From: Linanthus parryae
Taxonomy: Eukaryota > Streptophyta > Magnoliopsida > Ericales > Polemoniaceae
DNA: 64,000 nt
Direction of reading: 5' to 3'
NCBI GenBank assembly: GCA_023055425.1
Contig: JALGPY010000012.1
Location: forward strand, 12,583,922 to 12,647,921
A program made the position numbers and the translations under genes. Under the pieces are notes generated by a model. That model saw nothing but the letters and a program-made list of their open reading frames with translations. It was not told the origin of the DNA and ran no database searches. Below are positions 43,402 to 55,040 of this stretch, in pieces. Positions within the stretch are counted from its first letter, which is position 1. The number at the start of each line of letters is the position of its first letter.

Positions 43402-44940
43402 CTAGCGGATAGCTAAAACTCCCCCACACTTAAGCGCTTCGTTGTCCTCAACGAAAAATAGAGTGAAATTAAGAGGACTCGGCTTCTCAAGCGTAGGGCC
43501 GGTGGGTCTAGTCGGTGTGAGTCCTCCCTTCGTCCTCATCTCAGACGTCGGGACTCGACTTTGGGTACAAATCGGACTGTTAATGGAACAAGCCAGCGTA
43601 GGTATGTGGATGCTGCAACTGGACACTCGCCGCCACAGCCAAGTCCCGAATCCATCCACCCTGTTAGGCACAATCATAGCTAAGGTACTCCATCCCTTGG
43701 TCCAACTGGAGCTGGCTACTACGGATGTGATCAAAATGTCTCCTCTCCCTAGCTCTATCCTCATCAGCTTGGAGTCTCTGAGACTCCATCATATGCATGA
43801 GCGTCTCAAGCTGTCGCTCCACGTTGGAGCTCAAGCTACTCGCATGGTCTCCGCTAGGGTGTGTGGGTTCAACAGGTATTTGGTTCTTGAGGGGGTTGGG
43901 TATTCTCTCCCAAAGACGTGATGCATCCTTCCTCTTCTTGTCTCTAGAGATATCTTCGTACTCCAGACCACTAAAATTAGCCTTAGCATCTTGTGTTAGC
44001 TTTAGGAGCAAACAAGTGTGCCTGGGAGATCTACGGTTATTGCGATCAGTCCTCTCCATAACAAATCGATAGATGAAGTACGGGACATTGATACGCTTCC
44101 CCATCCACAAACAGTAAGACATGGTACAAAGCTGGAAGGGGTACGTGGGATTAGGAGAAACTCCATAAACCCAGTTCTCAAGAAACTCACACAACCACCT
44201 CGCACGTGGGAGCACGAGTTTCCTAGAAACGGACCACTCAGGTAAAGTGGGTCTCTCAGTCCATCCCGCTCCAGGCACACCCTTAAAACAAAAGGCACTA
44301 ACTACTGCAACAGCATCCACCCTCCTAATGGTCTCATGGTAGTCGCAAATCTTATTCTTTAGAGGTTTGAATTTTAGGGCAGCTGCTATAGTCTCGGGCG
44401 TGATGACCATATAGGTGCCCCGGCAATACACATGCCTCTGATCCTCACCCTCTCCCTCGTCATAGAAACGAGCATTTACCAGAATCTCCCTAGCAAGAGC
44501 GGAGCTAGACTTCTTACAAATTTTAAACCACGTATCTAGCCTATCATTGTTGAAGAGATCCTGAAGCTGCTTTGGCATTTTATCGCTTTGCGGGAAGGGT
44601 TTTTCAGGAGTCCCTAGCCTCTTCAGGAATGGGTCTGTGCAATATTCCTTATGGGCATTCGCACTAACAAACCTGAAGCTCCAGAATTTGGTACTGCATA
44701 TAGCGTCGAGTTCAACATCTTTTGCAACCCTACCTCTCGTCCCAATCTTAGGAAGTGCGGGCATAACTAAGTTCACTCATAACGAATTAGTGACGGAGGC
44801 ACCTGACGACGGTTGCTAGAGCATTCTCCCTCGTCTACATTCTCCACCTAACTCAAAACTACATCTTCGTCAGGATTGAAGATGGGGTGATCATCAACAA
44901 CTATACCCCGTCTCCTCTTAGCGCTCTTCGATGTAGACAT
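43402..44940 (-). pseudogene. Athila env-position ORF (putative plant transposon protein)
   Basis: Gene that Athila elements carry between pol and 3' LTR; function unknown. Likely start ATG 44940 (MSTSKSAKRRRGIVVDDHPI) with a basic, nuclear-signal-like N-terminus; a TAG and a frameshift follow, and the main frame is 44776-43664 (370 codons). The core reads FWSFRFVSANAHKEYCTDP, ILVNARFYDEGEGEDQRHVY, CRGTYMVITPETIAAALKFK and RARWLCEFLENWVYGVSPNP, the helical core of the plant transposon protein family. The C-terminus has a coiled-coil stretch (VERQLETLMHMMESQRLQAD). I see no signal peptide or membrane anchor, so a true envelope role is unlikely. 43402-43660 continues in another frame as a degenerate tail. 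Confidence 0.7.
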
Positions 44941-46269
44941 AATGATAGAGAAAATAAAAGACGAGTGCACGTGAGGTTTAGAGTGAACTAACCAAGTAAC
45001 CCAAGCCAAGTATGAGAAAGTAACAATTTCAATTTCAAATTAAGCCCTACGAGTGCTTAAGGAAGGAATTTAAGCGAGAGAAAGATTTCGGTACCTACGG
45101 TCCTGGAGTACCGTTCTAACGGGACTGGTTTTCGCAAAAATTGGTCAAGAAAAGACCAATTTTTCGAAAACTTGAGAAAGTTGAAGTGAAGCTACGTCCT
45201 TGTGCTCCTCGGTGTCCCCGTCGAAAGTCTCTTCTTGAGCTAAGGCCGAATCCCCCTCCAAGTTGATGAATCGGGAAATTTTTATTCTTGGAGCTCCTCC
45301 TCTTTAATTTCCCCCACACCCAAACAGAGCCCTATCTTTCAAAAAATCAAGAGTTAATGTTGTTGTTGGGATTGCAAGGAGCAAAACCCAAAAAAGAATT
45401 TTGAATTTGGTTGAGTTTTGAAAATTTTGGGTGTATGGAAGTATAAGTGTTCTTGAAGGTTTGGGAGGAAGAAGATGAAGAAAAGAGAGGTTTGATCCAA
45501 ATTTAGGGTGTTTTTACCCTTTATGGCCGAATATACCTTTTAACAATCAAGAAATTACAAAAAACACCCAAAAATTCGGACAAACCACCCGATTTCGGCC
45601 CCCATTTTGGCCCGAAATGGGGCCGAAATCACTGTAGCAATCACAAGAAGAAGGCCATTTTTATTTCGCCCGAAATCAGTGCATTTCGGCCCCATTTCGG
45701 TCCGAAATGGGGGCCGAAATACACTACTTTTTGCCCGTTTTGTTTTTGCTCTATCTCCTTCATCCGGTACCCGATTCGCGCGATTCTTGAACCGTTGGAC
45801 TCCATATTCGACGAGGAATCCATTTTGACCGAAAAATCCCAAATCCAAAATTCTTCTCGTTGTTCAAGAATCTCACCTCCTCAAGCTCTTTAACTTTCTC
45901 CACTAAGGATTCCGATGTGTGCAACGCCGATACTCCAACTTTCTACCGTGATCCTCATGACTCATTTGATACTCCTCGACCTCGAGTAACTTCTTTATCA
46001 AGTTCCTTGTTCCCGGTAAGCTCGTTTTTCCTCGTTTTGCGTGCAAATGGTGCACATACATCAAGAATGGGAATCCGGAGGGTCTTCGGTACCTGTGTCC
46101 TGCACACTCATTGAAAATATTAAATCTCTCTCTCACCCCTCAAAAATCAAGTATGACTATATAAAAAAAACAGAATACGAAAAACAAATACGACTACCTA
46201 AATTGGGTTGCCTCCCAATCAGCGCTCGTAATTTAAGGTCGGCGGCCCGACCCAGTTACCTCATAGCCC
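44941..46269 (-). other. Spacer between protease and env-position ORF
   Basis: Where Athila elements normally have RT, RNase H and integrase. No domain seen in six frames. Contains two GC-rich foldbacks at 45591-45630 and 45683-45720 and the Athila block ATTGGGAGGCAACCCAA at about 46203-46219. Confidence 0.75.
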
Positions 46270-48600
46270 CTACCCAGGTGGCTTGGCTCCCCATGCCATC
46301 TCTTCCAGCTTCCTCTGCTGGATCCTCAACACAACACGATGAACTTTGTCTTTTGGAATTGGTGGCTTATCACGAACCACCCCAGAACTCTTGTGCACTG
46401 CTTGCACGGCCACTGGCATCTGTGTCTTCTCTTGAGGCTGCTGCGGAGTCGTCTTAGAAACCTGAAAGGTCTCCCACGCATTATTGATCCTCATGATCAA
46501 TTCTCCTTTCTCGACATCAATGAGATTCCGACCGGTAGCCAGAAAGGGCCTACCGAGGATGATCGGAACATCTCCCACAGGCATCTCAAGAATAACAAAA
46601 TCTGCAGGGATAATAGAATTCCCTACCTTTACCAACACGTCTTCCACGACACCTAAGGCTCTCTTGCAAGACTTGTCCGCAAACTGAAGGTTGATCCATG
46701 TGGAATGAGCATCTACTCCCAGCTTCTGAAAGACTGAAAGTGGCATTAAATTAACACTAGCCCCCAAATCACATAGGGCCTTCCCCATGTAAGCTCCTCC
46801 CAAGTTAGCTTCTATCACAAAGCTTCCCGGATCCTTCTGTTTCTGAGTCAAACCATGCATCACACATGAGCTCACCTGCTCAGTCAAGTATACAGTCTCA
46901 AAGTCCGGCACCGCCCTCTTTCCTGAAATTGCATCCTTCATATATTTTGCATATTTAGGCATCATCTTGACTGCCTCAATCAACGAAAAATTGATATGCA
47001 ACTTCGAGAAAATCGATAAGAATCTCTTGAACTCCTCATAGTCATCATTCTTCTTTCTTTCCTTAAGCGGATATGGGAGATTCTTAGATAAAGAGGGTGG
47101 TGGTAGTGTTACCTCATCATCAACTTGCTGAGTCACGCCCTTTGATTGGGGTATCATGACAAGGGTCTTGTCGAAGACCTCATGCTCCCTAGCTTTCGAA
47201 GCTTCAGCTCTGGCGTGGCTCGGATATGGGGGATCATCAAGAACAATCCCGCTACGAGTGGTGATGGCGTTCACCTGGCGCACATTCTCCATGTCAGATG
47301 GCACGGATCCTGGGGATCTAGTGGAGAGATAAGTAGCAATCTGTCCTACATGCACTTCCAGGTTACGAAGTGAGGTCTTGGTGATATGCAAATCTGCAGT
47401 CACTGTCTCCACCTGAGACGCGAAAGTATTCACATTCTTGCCCATCTGATACATCATGTTCTTGAGATCTGTCATCTCAGCGTTCTGCCCTGCAGCTGGT
47501 GGTGGTGGTGGCGCCTGAGCAGCTGGCCTGTGCTGAAATCTGGGTGCATATGAAGCTCCAGCCTGATCTCCATACCTGAATCCTGGATGATCACTAGTCC
47601 CTAGCCTGTAGTTCCCACTGATTCCGTTGCGCTGTCCCTGTTCCCCCACATAGCTAACATCCTCATTAGCAGCTTGAGTCAAAGCTGCATCAAAATGTGG
47701 CTCCTCCACTGCAGACACAATCTTCTTATCCTGGTACACATGCATTGCCATATCTGAAACCATCTTTGTAATTACATCTTTCCACTCATCATTCTTTGGC
47801 TCGGGAAACTTAGACAACCTCCTAGAGTCATAGAATTGAGCATCCTGTTTCTCTATTTGCTTCATCAAAGCATATGCTACATCCTTGTCAACCCTGTAAA
47901 GAAAGTTACCTCCTGCTTCCCTGTTCAATAGATCCTGGTTAGGATGCTCCAAGCCGTAATAGAAGACTTGGAGATCTTGTAGTCGCCAAAGTTATGACTT
48001 GGACACTTGCGTATCGTCCTCATGAAACAGTCCCATGCCTCTACAACTGTCTCATCAGCATGCTGCTGAAAACCAAGAATCTCTTCCTGTAAGCAGATGA
48101 CACGCTGCGCGGGGTATAATTTTCTCATGAACTCGTCAACACATTGCTCCCATGTGGTGATCAATTCTGGCTCCCTGGACTCAAGCCATTTCTCTGTCGC
48201 TCCCTTCAGATTGTAAGGAAACAAAATCAGCTTCAGTGTCTCTGGGGTCACATTCTTGTACTTCACTGTCTTGATATAAGCTTCAAACTTCCCAATGAAG
48301 TCATTTGGGTCTTCATCCCTGTTCCCATAGTACTGAAATTGGTTCTGCACCGTCGTGATGGTGGCAGGCTTCAAATCGAAGTGCTCAGCCTGAATGGTTG
48401 GCACTACAATCGCGGGCTTGTGTCCTCTCTGAGTTGACTGAAACTTTTCAACCAATGCTTGCCCTGATTTATTGTAGGGCATTTGGTTCTGTTGCTCATC
48501 AAGTTTCTCCTGAAGTTAAGTCAACTTCGGGTTCAGTTGAGCGTTAGTCAATTGCTCAGCTATTGCGATCTGTCTTGGGTCTCGTCTCTGAGTTCTGAAT
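46270..48600 (-). pseudogene. gag: Athila gag-protease
   Basis: gag and aspartic protease in two frames: 48482-47925 (MPYNKSGQALVEKF; DPNDFIGKFEAYIKTVKYKN; LKGATEKWLESREPELITTW, the gypsy capsid core) and 47952-46270 (560 codons). The shift lies at about 47940; a TAA also precedes MPYN at about 48520. The second frame has a spacer with a Pro run (AAQAPPPPPAAGQN), a Thr/Arg segment (NAITTRSGIVLDD) and the protease: YMGKALCDLGASVNLMPLSV with catalytic Asp at about residue 395 (46768-46770), later VPIILGRPFLATGRNLIDVE. Athila proteases commonly have Leu after the Asp. It ends at a stop at 46270 with no pol behind it. No zinc knuckle seen. Confidence 0.85.
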
Positions 48601-48707
48601 GTTCATGGTCTTCAAATGGGGGCACAAGGTCTCTAGAGATCCAGTGCATACACTTAGAACCTGAAACACAATTCAGAAAACAAATCAGAAATCACAGAAA
48701 TAATAAA
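48601..48707 (-). other. Junction of 5' LTR and gag, primer site missing
   Basis: Only about 100 bp separate gag from the LTR homology, and no TGG-type primer site is present. The last 40 bp of the LTR (present at 40427-40466) and the leader are gone. Confidence 0.65.
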
Positions 48708-50214
48708 CAAGTAATAAAGTGGAGTATTTTGGACTCCGAGTTATCGACCCCAAGGGAAGGTGTTTACTATATGTTATAGATTCGCAATTAAACTTAATCT
48801 ACCTAAGTAACTGGTAAAAATGATTGTAGTTTGAAGATTTGTCACCCTCAAATAAGTGACTAGCAATGGAAATAAAATAACGTGAAGAAAATGATTTGAT
48901 AGAAATCAGAGGAGAGAAAGCTATCGGTCTCATGTCGTTCTACACAAAGGTAACAATTTGTCCCTCTCAAGCCAAGTATACTATATATGTGTTCTAGCAG
49001 GCTAACAATATTGCAAGGAACAATGTCCTCGCAGACCACCATTCACTAACAACTCATTACTTCCTACTGAAGTTACCCTCATCTAGCCATTCCTATCCAA
49101 TTAACCTCTCAGTCTAGTTAATTAAGAATGATCTTGTTTACTAATATCAACTAGGGTAGAGTTGTTTTCACACACTCACTAGCTACATAGTAATTTCGGG
49201 TCATGACTCCTACGTTACTAAGAATTAAGCACAATAAACAAGATAATTAGGCTACTAGTATCATCATTAAGCCTAGTTCATGATTGAATGAAGAAATAGA
49301 TAATTCGCATCACACATCTTAGCCCTAACTTGTCAAGGAAAGAACTCAACATGATGAAAACCAAAATAATCTCCATTAAACCATAATCCTAGCATGAAAG
49401 ATCATCAAAAATCCGGAAAATATCATCAAAACATAAACCCTAGGCTCTCCATAGATGCCTAGGTATGAGTTTAGCTACTCATAACACAATTTAACATGGT
49501 TCTTAAATAGTACATACAAGAAAGTAGAGAGAAAAATAGATCAAACGCTAAAATAGTGAAGATTGGCGCGATCCGGGCTCTCCTCCATGCTTGAGATCGT
49601 TCCCAATGAAGTCTCCTTAATTTACTCCTTATTATTGGATTTATGGATGCGTGAATGATGCTTTTTTTCGTCCCTAGGTTGTTCTTGAATCATAACCTGC
49701 AGAATTCTTCAGTAATTGCATAAAAGCCCCCTGAAATCTGCTCCTGACTTCAAAACGCGATATCTTCTTCGTCCGAACTCGGATTTAGCTACGTTACCTA
49801 TCGTTGAAAATATCTCTGAGTCTAATTTCATATTGCACTGGTATCACCCCCAAATGAATTGTAGAACTTCGGCTATGATCAAAATAGTGCAGACTAGTCA
49901 TCCAAGCTCCTCCAATTCGGCTTCTCTTGACTCCACTTGAGCTCCCCTTTGTTTCCAAAGTTCGTTCCACGCCTCCTATCAACCTATTAGCATCTGTACC
50001 TGCCAAAACAACATGAACAAATATACCAAGCGGTTATATTTGACAAATAACAATTAAATATGCATGAAAAATGCCCGAACTAACAATATAGCACATGGTA
50101 TCAACAAGTGATAAAACGACCTAGAATCTCTAACATTTTCCTCAAAACACTCTCCAAATACACATAATCATGTAGTAAATTCTAAAGAATTATAGCCCCT
50201 AAAAGGTGCTATCA
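48708..50214 (-). repeat. 5' LTR of the Athila-type element, internally deleted
   Basis: 1,507 bp, partner of 40427-42058. Lacks the inner terminal 40 bp and about 105 bp around 48925 (present at about 40690-40795). Confidence 0.88.
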
Positions 50215-50219
50215 GCACA

Positions 50220-51122
50220 CCAGAAGCAAGTCTGGCATCTCCAAAAAGAAGACGTATGGTTACCATGCTTCTGGTGGCTTTGATCCTCCATCTCACAAAC
50301 CCCATACTGGTAACTTTGGTTCTCTTTCTCATATTGTTCTTCCTGATCCTAGTTGCTATATTGAGGCTAAAAAGTTTCCTCATTGGCGAAAAGCCATGAC
50401 TGATGAATTTTTAAGTCTTGCTCAACAAAATACTTGGACTTTAGTCCCTAAACCTCATAATGCCAATGTTGTGGGAAATAGATGGGTGTATAGAACAAAA
50501 TAGAACCCAGATGGCTCTGTGGCTAGATTCAAAGCCAGACTAGTTGCCAAAGAGTTTCATAAGACCCCAGGAATAGATTATGATGAAACTTCCAGTCCAG
50601 TAATAAACATGCAACTGTTAGAACTATTTTGGCCTTAGCTGCTTCTTTCAAATGGCCACTTCAACAGTTGGATGTATAAAAAATGATTTTCTTGCATGGA
50701 AACTTGAGAGAAACTGTTTATATGGTTCAACCCCCTGGGTATATTGATCAAAATGTGCCAAATTATGTCTGCAAACTTAACAAATCTATTTATGGTCTCA
50801 AACAGGCTCCAAGAACTTGGTTTGAGAGATTCACTTCTTTTTTGTATTCTCTTGGCTTTTGTGCTTCAACTGCAGACTCTAGCTTGTTTATAAGACACAA
50901 TGCTTCAAAGGTAACACTACTGCTTCTTTATGTTGATGATATAATCATCACATGTAATGATTTTCACTTTATAAATTCTCTTATTACTTCTTTAAATTCT
51001 GAATTTCAAATGACCAATCTTGGAAAATTGACATATTTCTTGGGTTTCGAAATTCAGTACTCTTCTTCTGGTATTTTCGTCACCAAACAAAATATGTTCA
51101 TGATCTTTTACAAAGTTTTAAC
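50220..51122 (+). pseudogene. Copia RT (Ale/Ivana-like)
   Basis: Continuation of the split copia pol. 50290-50470: KPHTGNFGSLSHIVLPDPS, then HWRKAMTDEFLSLAQQNTWT, the RT start. 50470-50600: GNRWVYRTK followed by a TAG, then ARFKARLVA and [12 protein letters not shown]. Main frame 50683-51126: VYMVQPPGYIDQNVPNYVC, KLNKSIYGLKQAPRTWFERF and LLLLYVDDIIITCND with catalytic YVDD. Several stops and frame changes: non-functional. Confidence 0.85.
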
Positions 51123-51506
51123 ATGACAAATTTTCGTCCTTGTCCCACTCCTTTGGCTATTGGAGGAGAGTATCATCTCTTGGATGGGACACCTTTGACA
51201 AATCCTACTGTTTTTAACTCTCTTGTTGGAGCAATGCAATACTTAACATTTTCTAGACCTGATATAGCATTTGCAGTAAATCATTTATGCCAGTTTATGC
51301 ATTGTCCTACGAATCTGCATCTCATTGGTGCTAAAAGAGTTCCGAGATATCTACAAGGAACAAAATCTCATGGTCTCTTTTATAGTTCTGGGTATTTGCC
51401 TCTTGAAGCTTACTGTGAGTCTGATTGGGCTGGAAACCCAACAGATCGTCGCAGTAGCACTGGGTTTGTTATCTTTATTGGGCCCAATGATGTACATTGG
51501 GCTCCA
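51123..51506 (+). pseudogene. Copia RT connection and RNase H start
   Basis: MTNFRPCPTPLAIGGEYHLL, VGAMQYLTFSRPDIAFAVNH, LEAYCESDWAGNPTDRRSST and VHWAP before it runs into the Angela-like LTR at about 51502. The related fragment at 33749-33985 shows the missing continuation. Shifted one frame from the preceding RT piece. Confidence 0.85.
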
Positions 51507-52868
51507 AGGATCACAAGTCAAGAGACATAACGATGGTAAGGGAAGAAATCAATAACACACCTTAGGGTTTCTCCTTTGATGAATTCAAATGCGAATTGTG
51601 TCACGTTCTCTATAGTTGATCCACATCTAGAGTTGAATACTAGAGCTTCCAATCCTTGGTGCTAGCCTGGAAAGATGAAGAGGAAGAAGAATCACGCAAA
51701 ACGAGACGAAACAAGGAGGTTTCGGCCTCCTTGTGGCCGACGGGGACGGGCGCCGGCAAAGGGGGGCGGCGGCTCCTCTTTGCTTGCTTGCTCTCTCCTT
51801 TTGTTCTCTCCCAATCAAGTTATGATCAATAAGGTCATAAGTGTGGGAAGGAAGGAAGTAGTGTCCTTTATATAGTCCAACAAATCCTTGCCAACTACCT
51901 AAAGGACCTATTCTAGTCCTACTAGAATTCGGGTTAGTCCCTTTCTTGCAAATTAGTCCTACTAAGTTTGCAAGGTGTTGCAAAGTGATCCTTCTAATTA
52001 ATTAATCCTATTAATTAATTCCCAAATCTAGTTCAACTCTATATAGCGTGTGACCCCATAGGTTCAATCTAGTTGGTAGCAAGAATTTGCTAATATGGAG
52101 CAGTTTCTAGCAAAACATCCATTCTAGCCAACTAATAGAATTGTCATCTTGACAAAACTGGTACAAGTAATTGTCTCATCCCTTTGTCTCTATATCCAGA
52201 TTGGACACGAGACATACAAGTCACACTCGTATATCCAATCCACAGTTTCTCGATCCATGAGAATAGCCTTATTCGTGCAAATAACATCAACATCCCATAT
52301 TTATTTATTTGAGTCTGACCAGACATTCTATAAGCACTATCCCTTGAGTGGCCTAGGATATTTTCTCCCGTTATGTGGGAGAGACAAATTCTATCTACTT
52401 CCACTACGACCTCTAAGCTTGCTTCTTATTGTATCCGATACATGCCTTTATGACTACCTTGTTACGGTGTAGCGTTTAACACTACCAAAATCACAATAAT
52501 CCACAACTACAATATCTAGTGACTTCAAGTCTAAGGATGAAAATACCATTGCACCACGAGAAGCACTTGTGACTTAACATAACGTGTATGTAGCCTTCTC
52601 GGAAATGGGTCAATCTAGTGCGCCATTACCCTTAATGCACACCTATGTGTTGGATCATGATATCTCCATATCAATCCAACCCCATACTAGTCTATAGATG
52701 ATTGTCCCATTAATCATTATACTGGACTAGGGATATTTAAGATAAACAACACGTTTGTAAATCTAAGGACTTCATTATATTAAATATCCAATAAATAATA
52801 CAATGAATTTTCTAGCCACAAATAAATTCATACTAAACTAGATTTCCTCTAGGGCATCTATTCCAACA
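51502..52868 (-). repeat. 3' LTR, Angela-like copy 2 (truncated)
   Basis: Begins TGTTGGAATAG at 52868 on the minus strand and runs parallel to 2475-3908. Its terminal 65 bp (equivalent to 2475-2539) are missing at the junction with the copia RNase H. TATA box at 51867-51874. Confidence 0.88.
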
Positions 52869-53623
52869 GTTGACACATCATAGATCGAACCATATTCAAT
52901 AGTGTTCGATTACTCCTCTCGGACACGCCATTCCATTGTGGCATTCCGGGTGGAGTGAGTGGGGAAACTATCCGACAATCTCTAAGATAGTCGTCAAACT
53001 CTTGGCTCAAGTATTCTCGTCCACGATCCGATCGTAGAGCCTTGATACTTTTTGCGAAGTTGCTTCTCTACTTCACTCTTGAATTCTTTGAACCTTTCAA
53101 AGGATTTGGATTTGGCCTTCATGAGGTCTACAAATCCATATCTACTGAAATCATCTGTAAATGTGATGAAGTAGACGTAACCACCCCTGGAAGGCGTGGC
53201 AAATGGCCGACACACATCAGTATGTATGAGCGCCAATTGCTCACTAGTCCTTTCACCTTTCTTATTGAAAGGGGATTTTGTCATTTTTCCCAATAAACAA
53301 GCCTCGCATGTATCATATGATTCAAAATCAAATGAGTCTAGAAATCTATCCTTATGGAGTCTAGATACACGTTTCTCGTTTAAGTGGCCTAAACGACAGT
53401 GCCATATGTAAGCATGATTTAAATCATTAATTTTAATCCTCTTAGTATTAATGTTGTAAACATGATTGCTTAGATCAAGGACATATAGTCCATAAAATAG
53501 TTGCGCACTACAATAGTGAATATTATTAAAATAAATTGAACAACAATTGTCCTTTATTGAAACAATAATACCTTCCTTGTCCAAACAAGAAATAGAAATT
53601 ATTTTTATGCTCATAGCAGGCAA
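52869..53623 (-). pseudogene. Copia pre-integrase and integrase fragment
   Basis: Zinc-binding N-terminus YIWHCRLGHLNEKRVSRLHK with FDFESYDTCEACLLGKMTKS (HHCC type), then the catalytic core: LIHTDVCRPFATPSRGG with the first Asp, and FITFTDDFSRYGFVDLMKAK. A frameshift near 53015 scrambles the next part; in the shifted frame the sequence continues through a SDRG-like stretch to 52869, where it stops dead at the LTR. The last catalytic Glu would be at or just before the cut. Non-functional. Confidence 0.8.
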
Positions 53624-53920
53624 AAAATAGCAATTATTTAATTCTAAAACTAATCCTTAAGGCAGAGACAACTCGCACACGTCCACGGCCAATGCAGCAA
53701 CCTTTGCTCCATTCCCAACGCGCATGTCTATCTCCCCTTTAGCCAATCTTCTACTTCTCTTTAGATCCTGCACATTTCAAATAAAGTGAGATCCACATCC
53801 AGTATCCAATACCCATGATGTAGAGATAGTTAAATTGACATCTACAACAAAAATACCTGGTGGTGGTGGAATCACTATTACAAGCCTCTTGTCCTCCAGA
53901 TATTTTGGGCAGTTCTTTTT
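53624..53920 (-). pseudogene. Copia protease remnant
   Basis: Translation across stops gives TSWVLDTGCGSHF, the active-site box of plant copia proteases (catalytic Asp codon at 53804-53806; DTG 53798-53806). Preceded by a low-complexity linker (VIPPPPGIFVVDVN). Frame broken by a TGA at the end of gag and further changes. Confidence 0.7.
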
Positions 53921-54696
53921 TCAGTGTCCAGGCTGACTGCAGTAGTGACACTCACCTTTATTCACACCTTTGGCTATGCCACCAACAGGCTTAAGGACAG
54001 GTTCCTTGGACTTGGAAACTGACTTGCCTTTGCCCTTGGAGGTTGAGGTAAACCTTTTGTGCTTTCCTTTCTGCACCATCATAATGGCCTTGCCCTTACC
54101 CTTGTTGATGCTTTGTGCAGCTGTCCTCAACATATTGAGTAGATCTGGCAGTGGTTTCACGATCTTGTTCATGTTAACTGTCCATAGCTCTCATGCAACG
54201 ATTGGAGTACGAGATCGGTGGCCAACTCTTGGCCGACCGAAAACCCTAGTCGCGCGAGATTCTTCAAGTACCCGATCATACGGAGCAAGTGAGGTCCCAC
54301 AGGGTTTCCTTCAGCCATATGACATTTGAACAATGCCTTAGAGACCTCATACATATCAACCCTTGCTTGCTCTTGGAAGAGATGCTTTAAGTGTTCGATC
54401 ATATCCACAACATTCATTTTCTCGTGTTGCTTCTGAAGCTTAGAGGTCATGGTTCATAGAATAAGGCAGGCCGCATCATTGGTGTCATCTACACGCTTCT
54501 GATACGCCTTTAGGGATGCAGGAGTATTGTTCTCTGGACCTGCTGGAACTTGCTCCCCTATTTTGTACAGTTTCTTCTCTTGCTTGAGAACGATTCTCAA
54601 GTTTCTGTACCAATCAAGGAAGATGGTTCCAGAGAGCTTTTCCTTCTCAAGGACAGATCGTAGGGAATGTTGTGAACTCGATGAGTTGTTTTCCAT
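53921..54696 (-). pseudogene. gag: Copia gag, Angela-like copy 2
   Basis: Same protein as at 1-790 (start MENNSSSSQHSLRSVLEKEK at ATG 54696). Damage relative to that copy: TGC to TGA after NDAACLIL (about 54452), a 14-bp deletion at about 54170 that shifts the frame after GQ, and TGG to TGA right after the zinc knuckle segment GECHYCSQPGH (53921). The basic linker (KGKGKSVSKSKEPVLKPVGG) is kept. Confidence 0.85.
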
Positions 54697-54741
54697 TTGG
54701 AATTATACAAAAGGAAAATACGCAAGTTTTAGTATTTGTGA

Positions 54742-55040
54742 ACTTATTGAAACTCTCTTTTTTCTTTAATAGTAAGTTTTTGTTTTCAAATTAGATAAAT
54801 ATATGATTTGTTGGAACAAAAAAGGACCCGGCTAGGTACTGACCTAGCCCGGCCATGGGAATAAAAGGGTCCTTTCGGACAAAATCAATGCAAAGAGGTT
54901 TTCTTTATTTTCTTTATATTTATATGGGATCTTTCCATTCTTTAGTTTATTTAAATTAAATGGAACTGCTGATAAAAGTTGTACATATCTATCTATTTAT
55001 ATATATAGAATATAATATTAGAATACAATATATAACAAAG
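54742..55040. other. Extra insert in the leader, possibly plastid-derived
   Basis: About 300 bp absent from copy 1 (which joins directly at about 826-832). Contains a perfect stem GGCTAGGT/ACCTAGCC with a four-base loop (54830-54849), flanked by GGACCC and GGGTCC-type words, then AT-rich sequence. The style, stem-loop plus AT-rich spacer, resembles plastid intergenic DNA. Origin is my inference. Confidence 0.45.

Larger units (their letters stand above)
40427..50214 (-). mobile_element. Athila-type Ty3-gypsy derivative lacking RT and integrase
   Basis: 9.8 kb, minus strand, perfect 5-bp duplication GCACA (40422-40426, 50215-50219). Order in its own direction: 5' LTR (truncated inside), gag-protease, spacer, env-position ORF, two purine-rich GTGGGGGAG tracts, 3' LTR. 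Nothing resembling RT, RNase H or integrase exists between protease (46270) and the env-position ORF (44940). Athila signatures include ATTGGGAGGCAACCCAATTT downstream of protease and GAGGACAACGAAGC before a purine tract. Confidence 0.9.
38969..51506 (+). mobile_element. Copia element (Ale/Ivana-like), split and truncated
   Basis: Plus strand: probable 5' LTR, primer site, gag, then a deletion with filler DNA, the integrase-RT linker, an Athila-type insertion (40427-50214), RT and the start of RNase H, cut at about 51502 by an Angela-like LTR. The perfect GCACA duplication around the insert shows that 40155-40421 and 50220-51506 were once adjacent. No 3' LTR remains. Confidence 0.8.

Noticed and set aside
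43442..43921. 159-codon plus-strand frame
   Set aside because: Shadow of the Athila env-position ORF; no domain.
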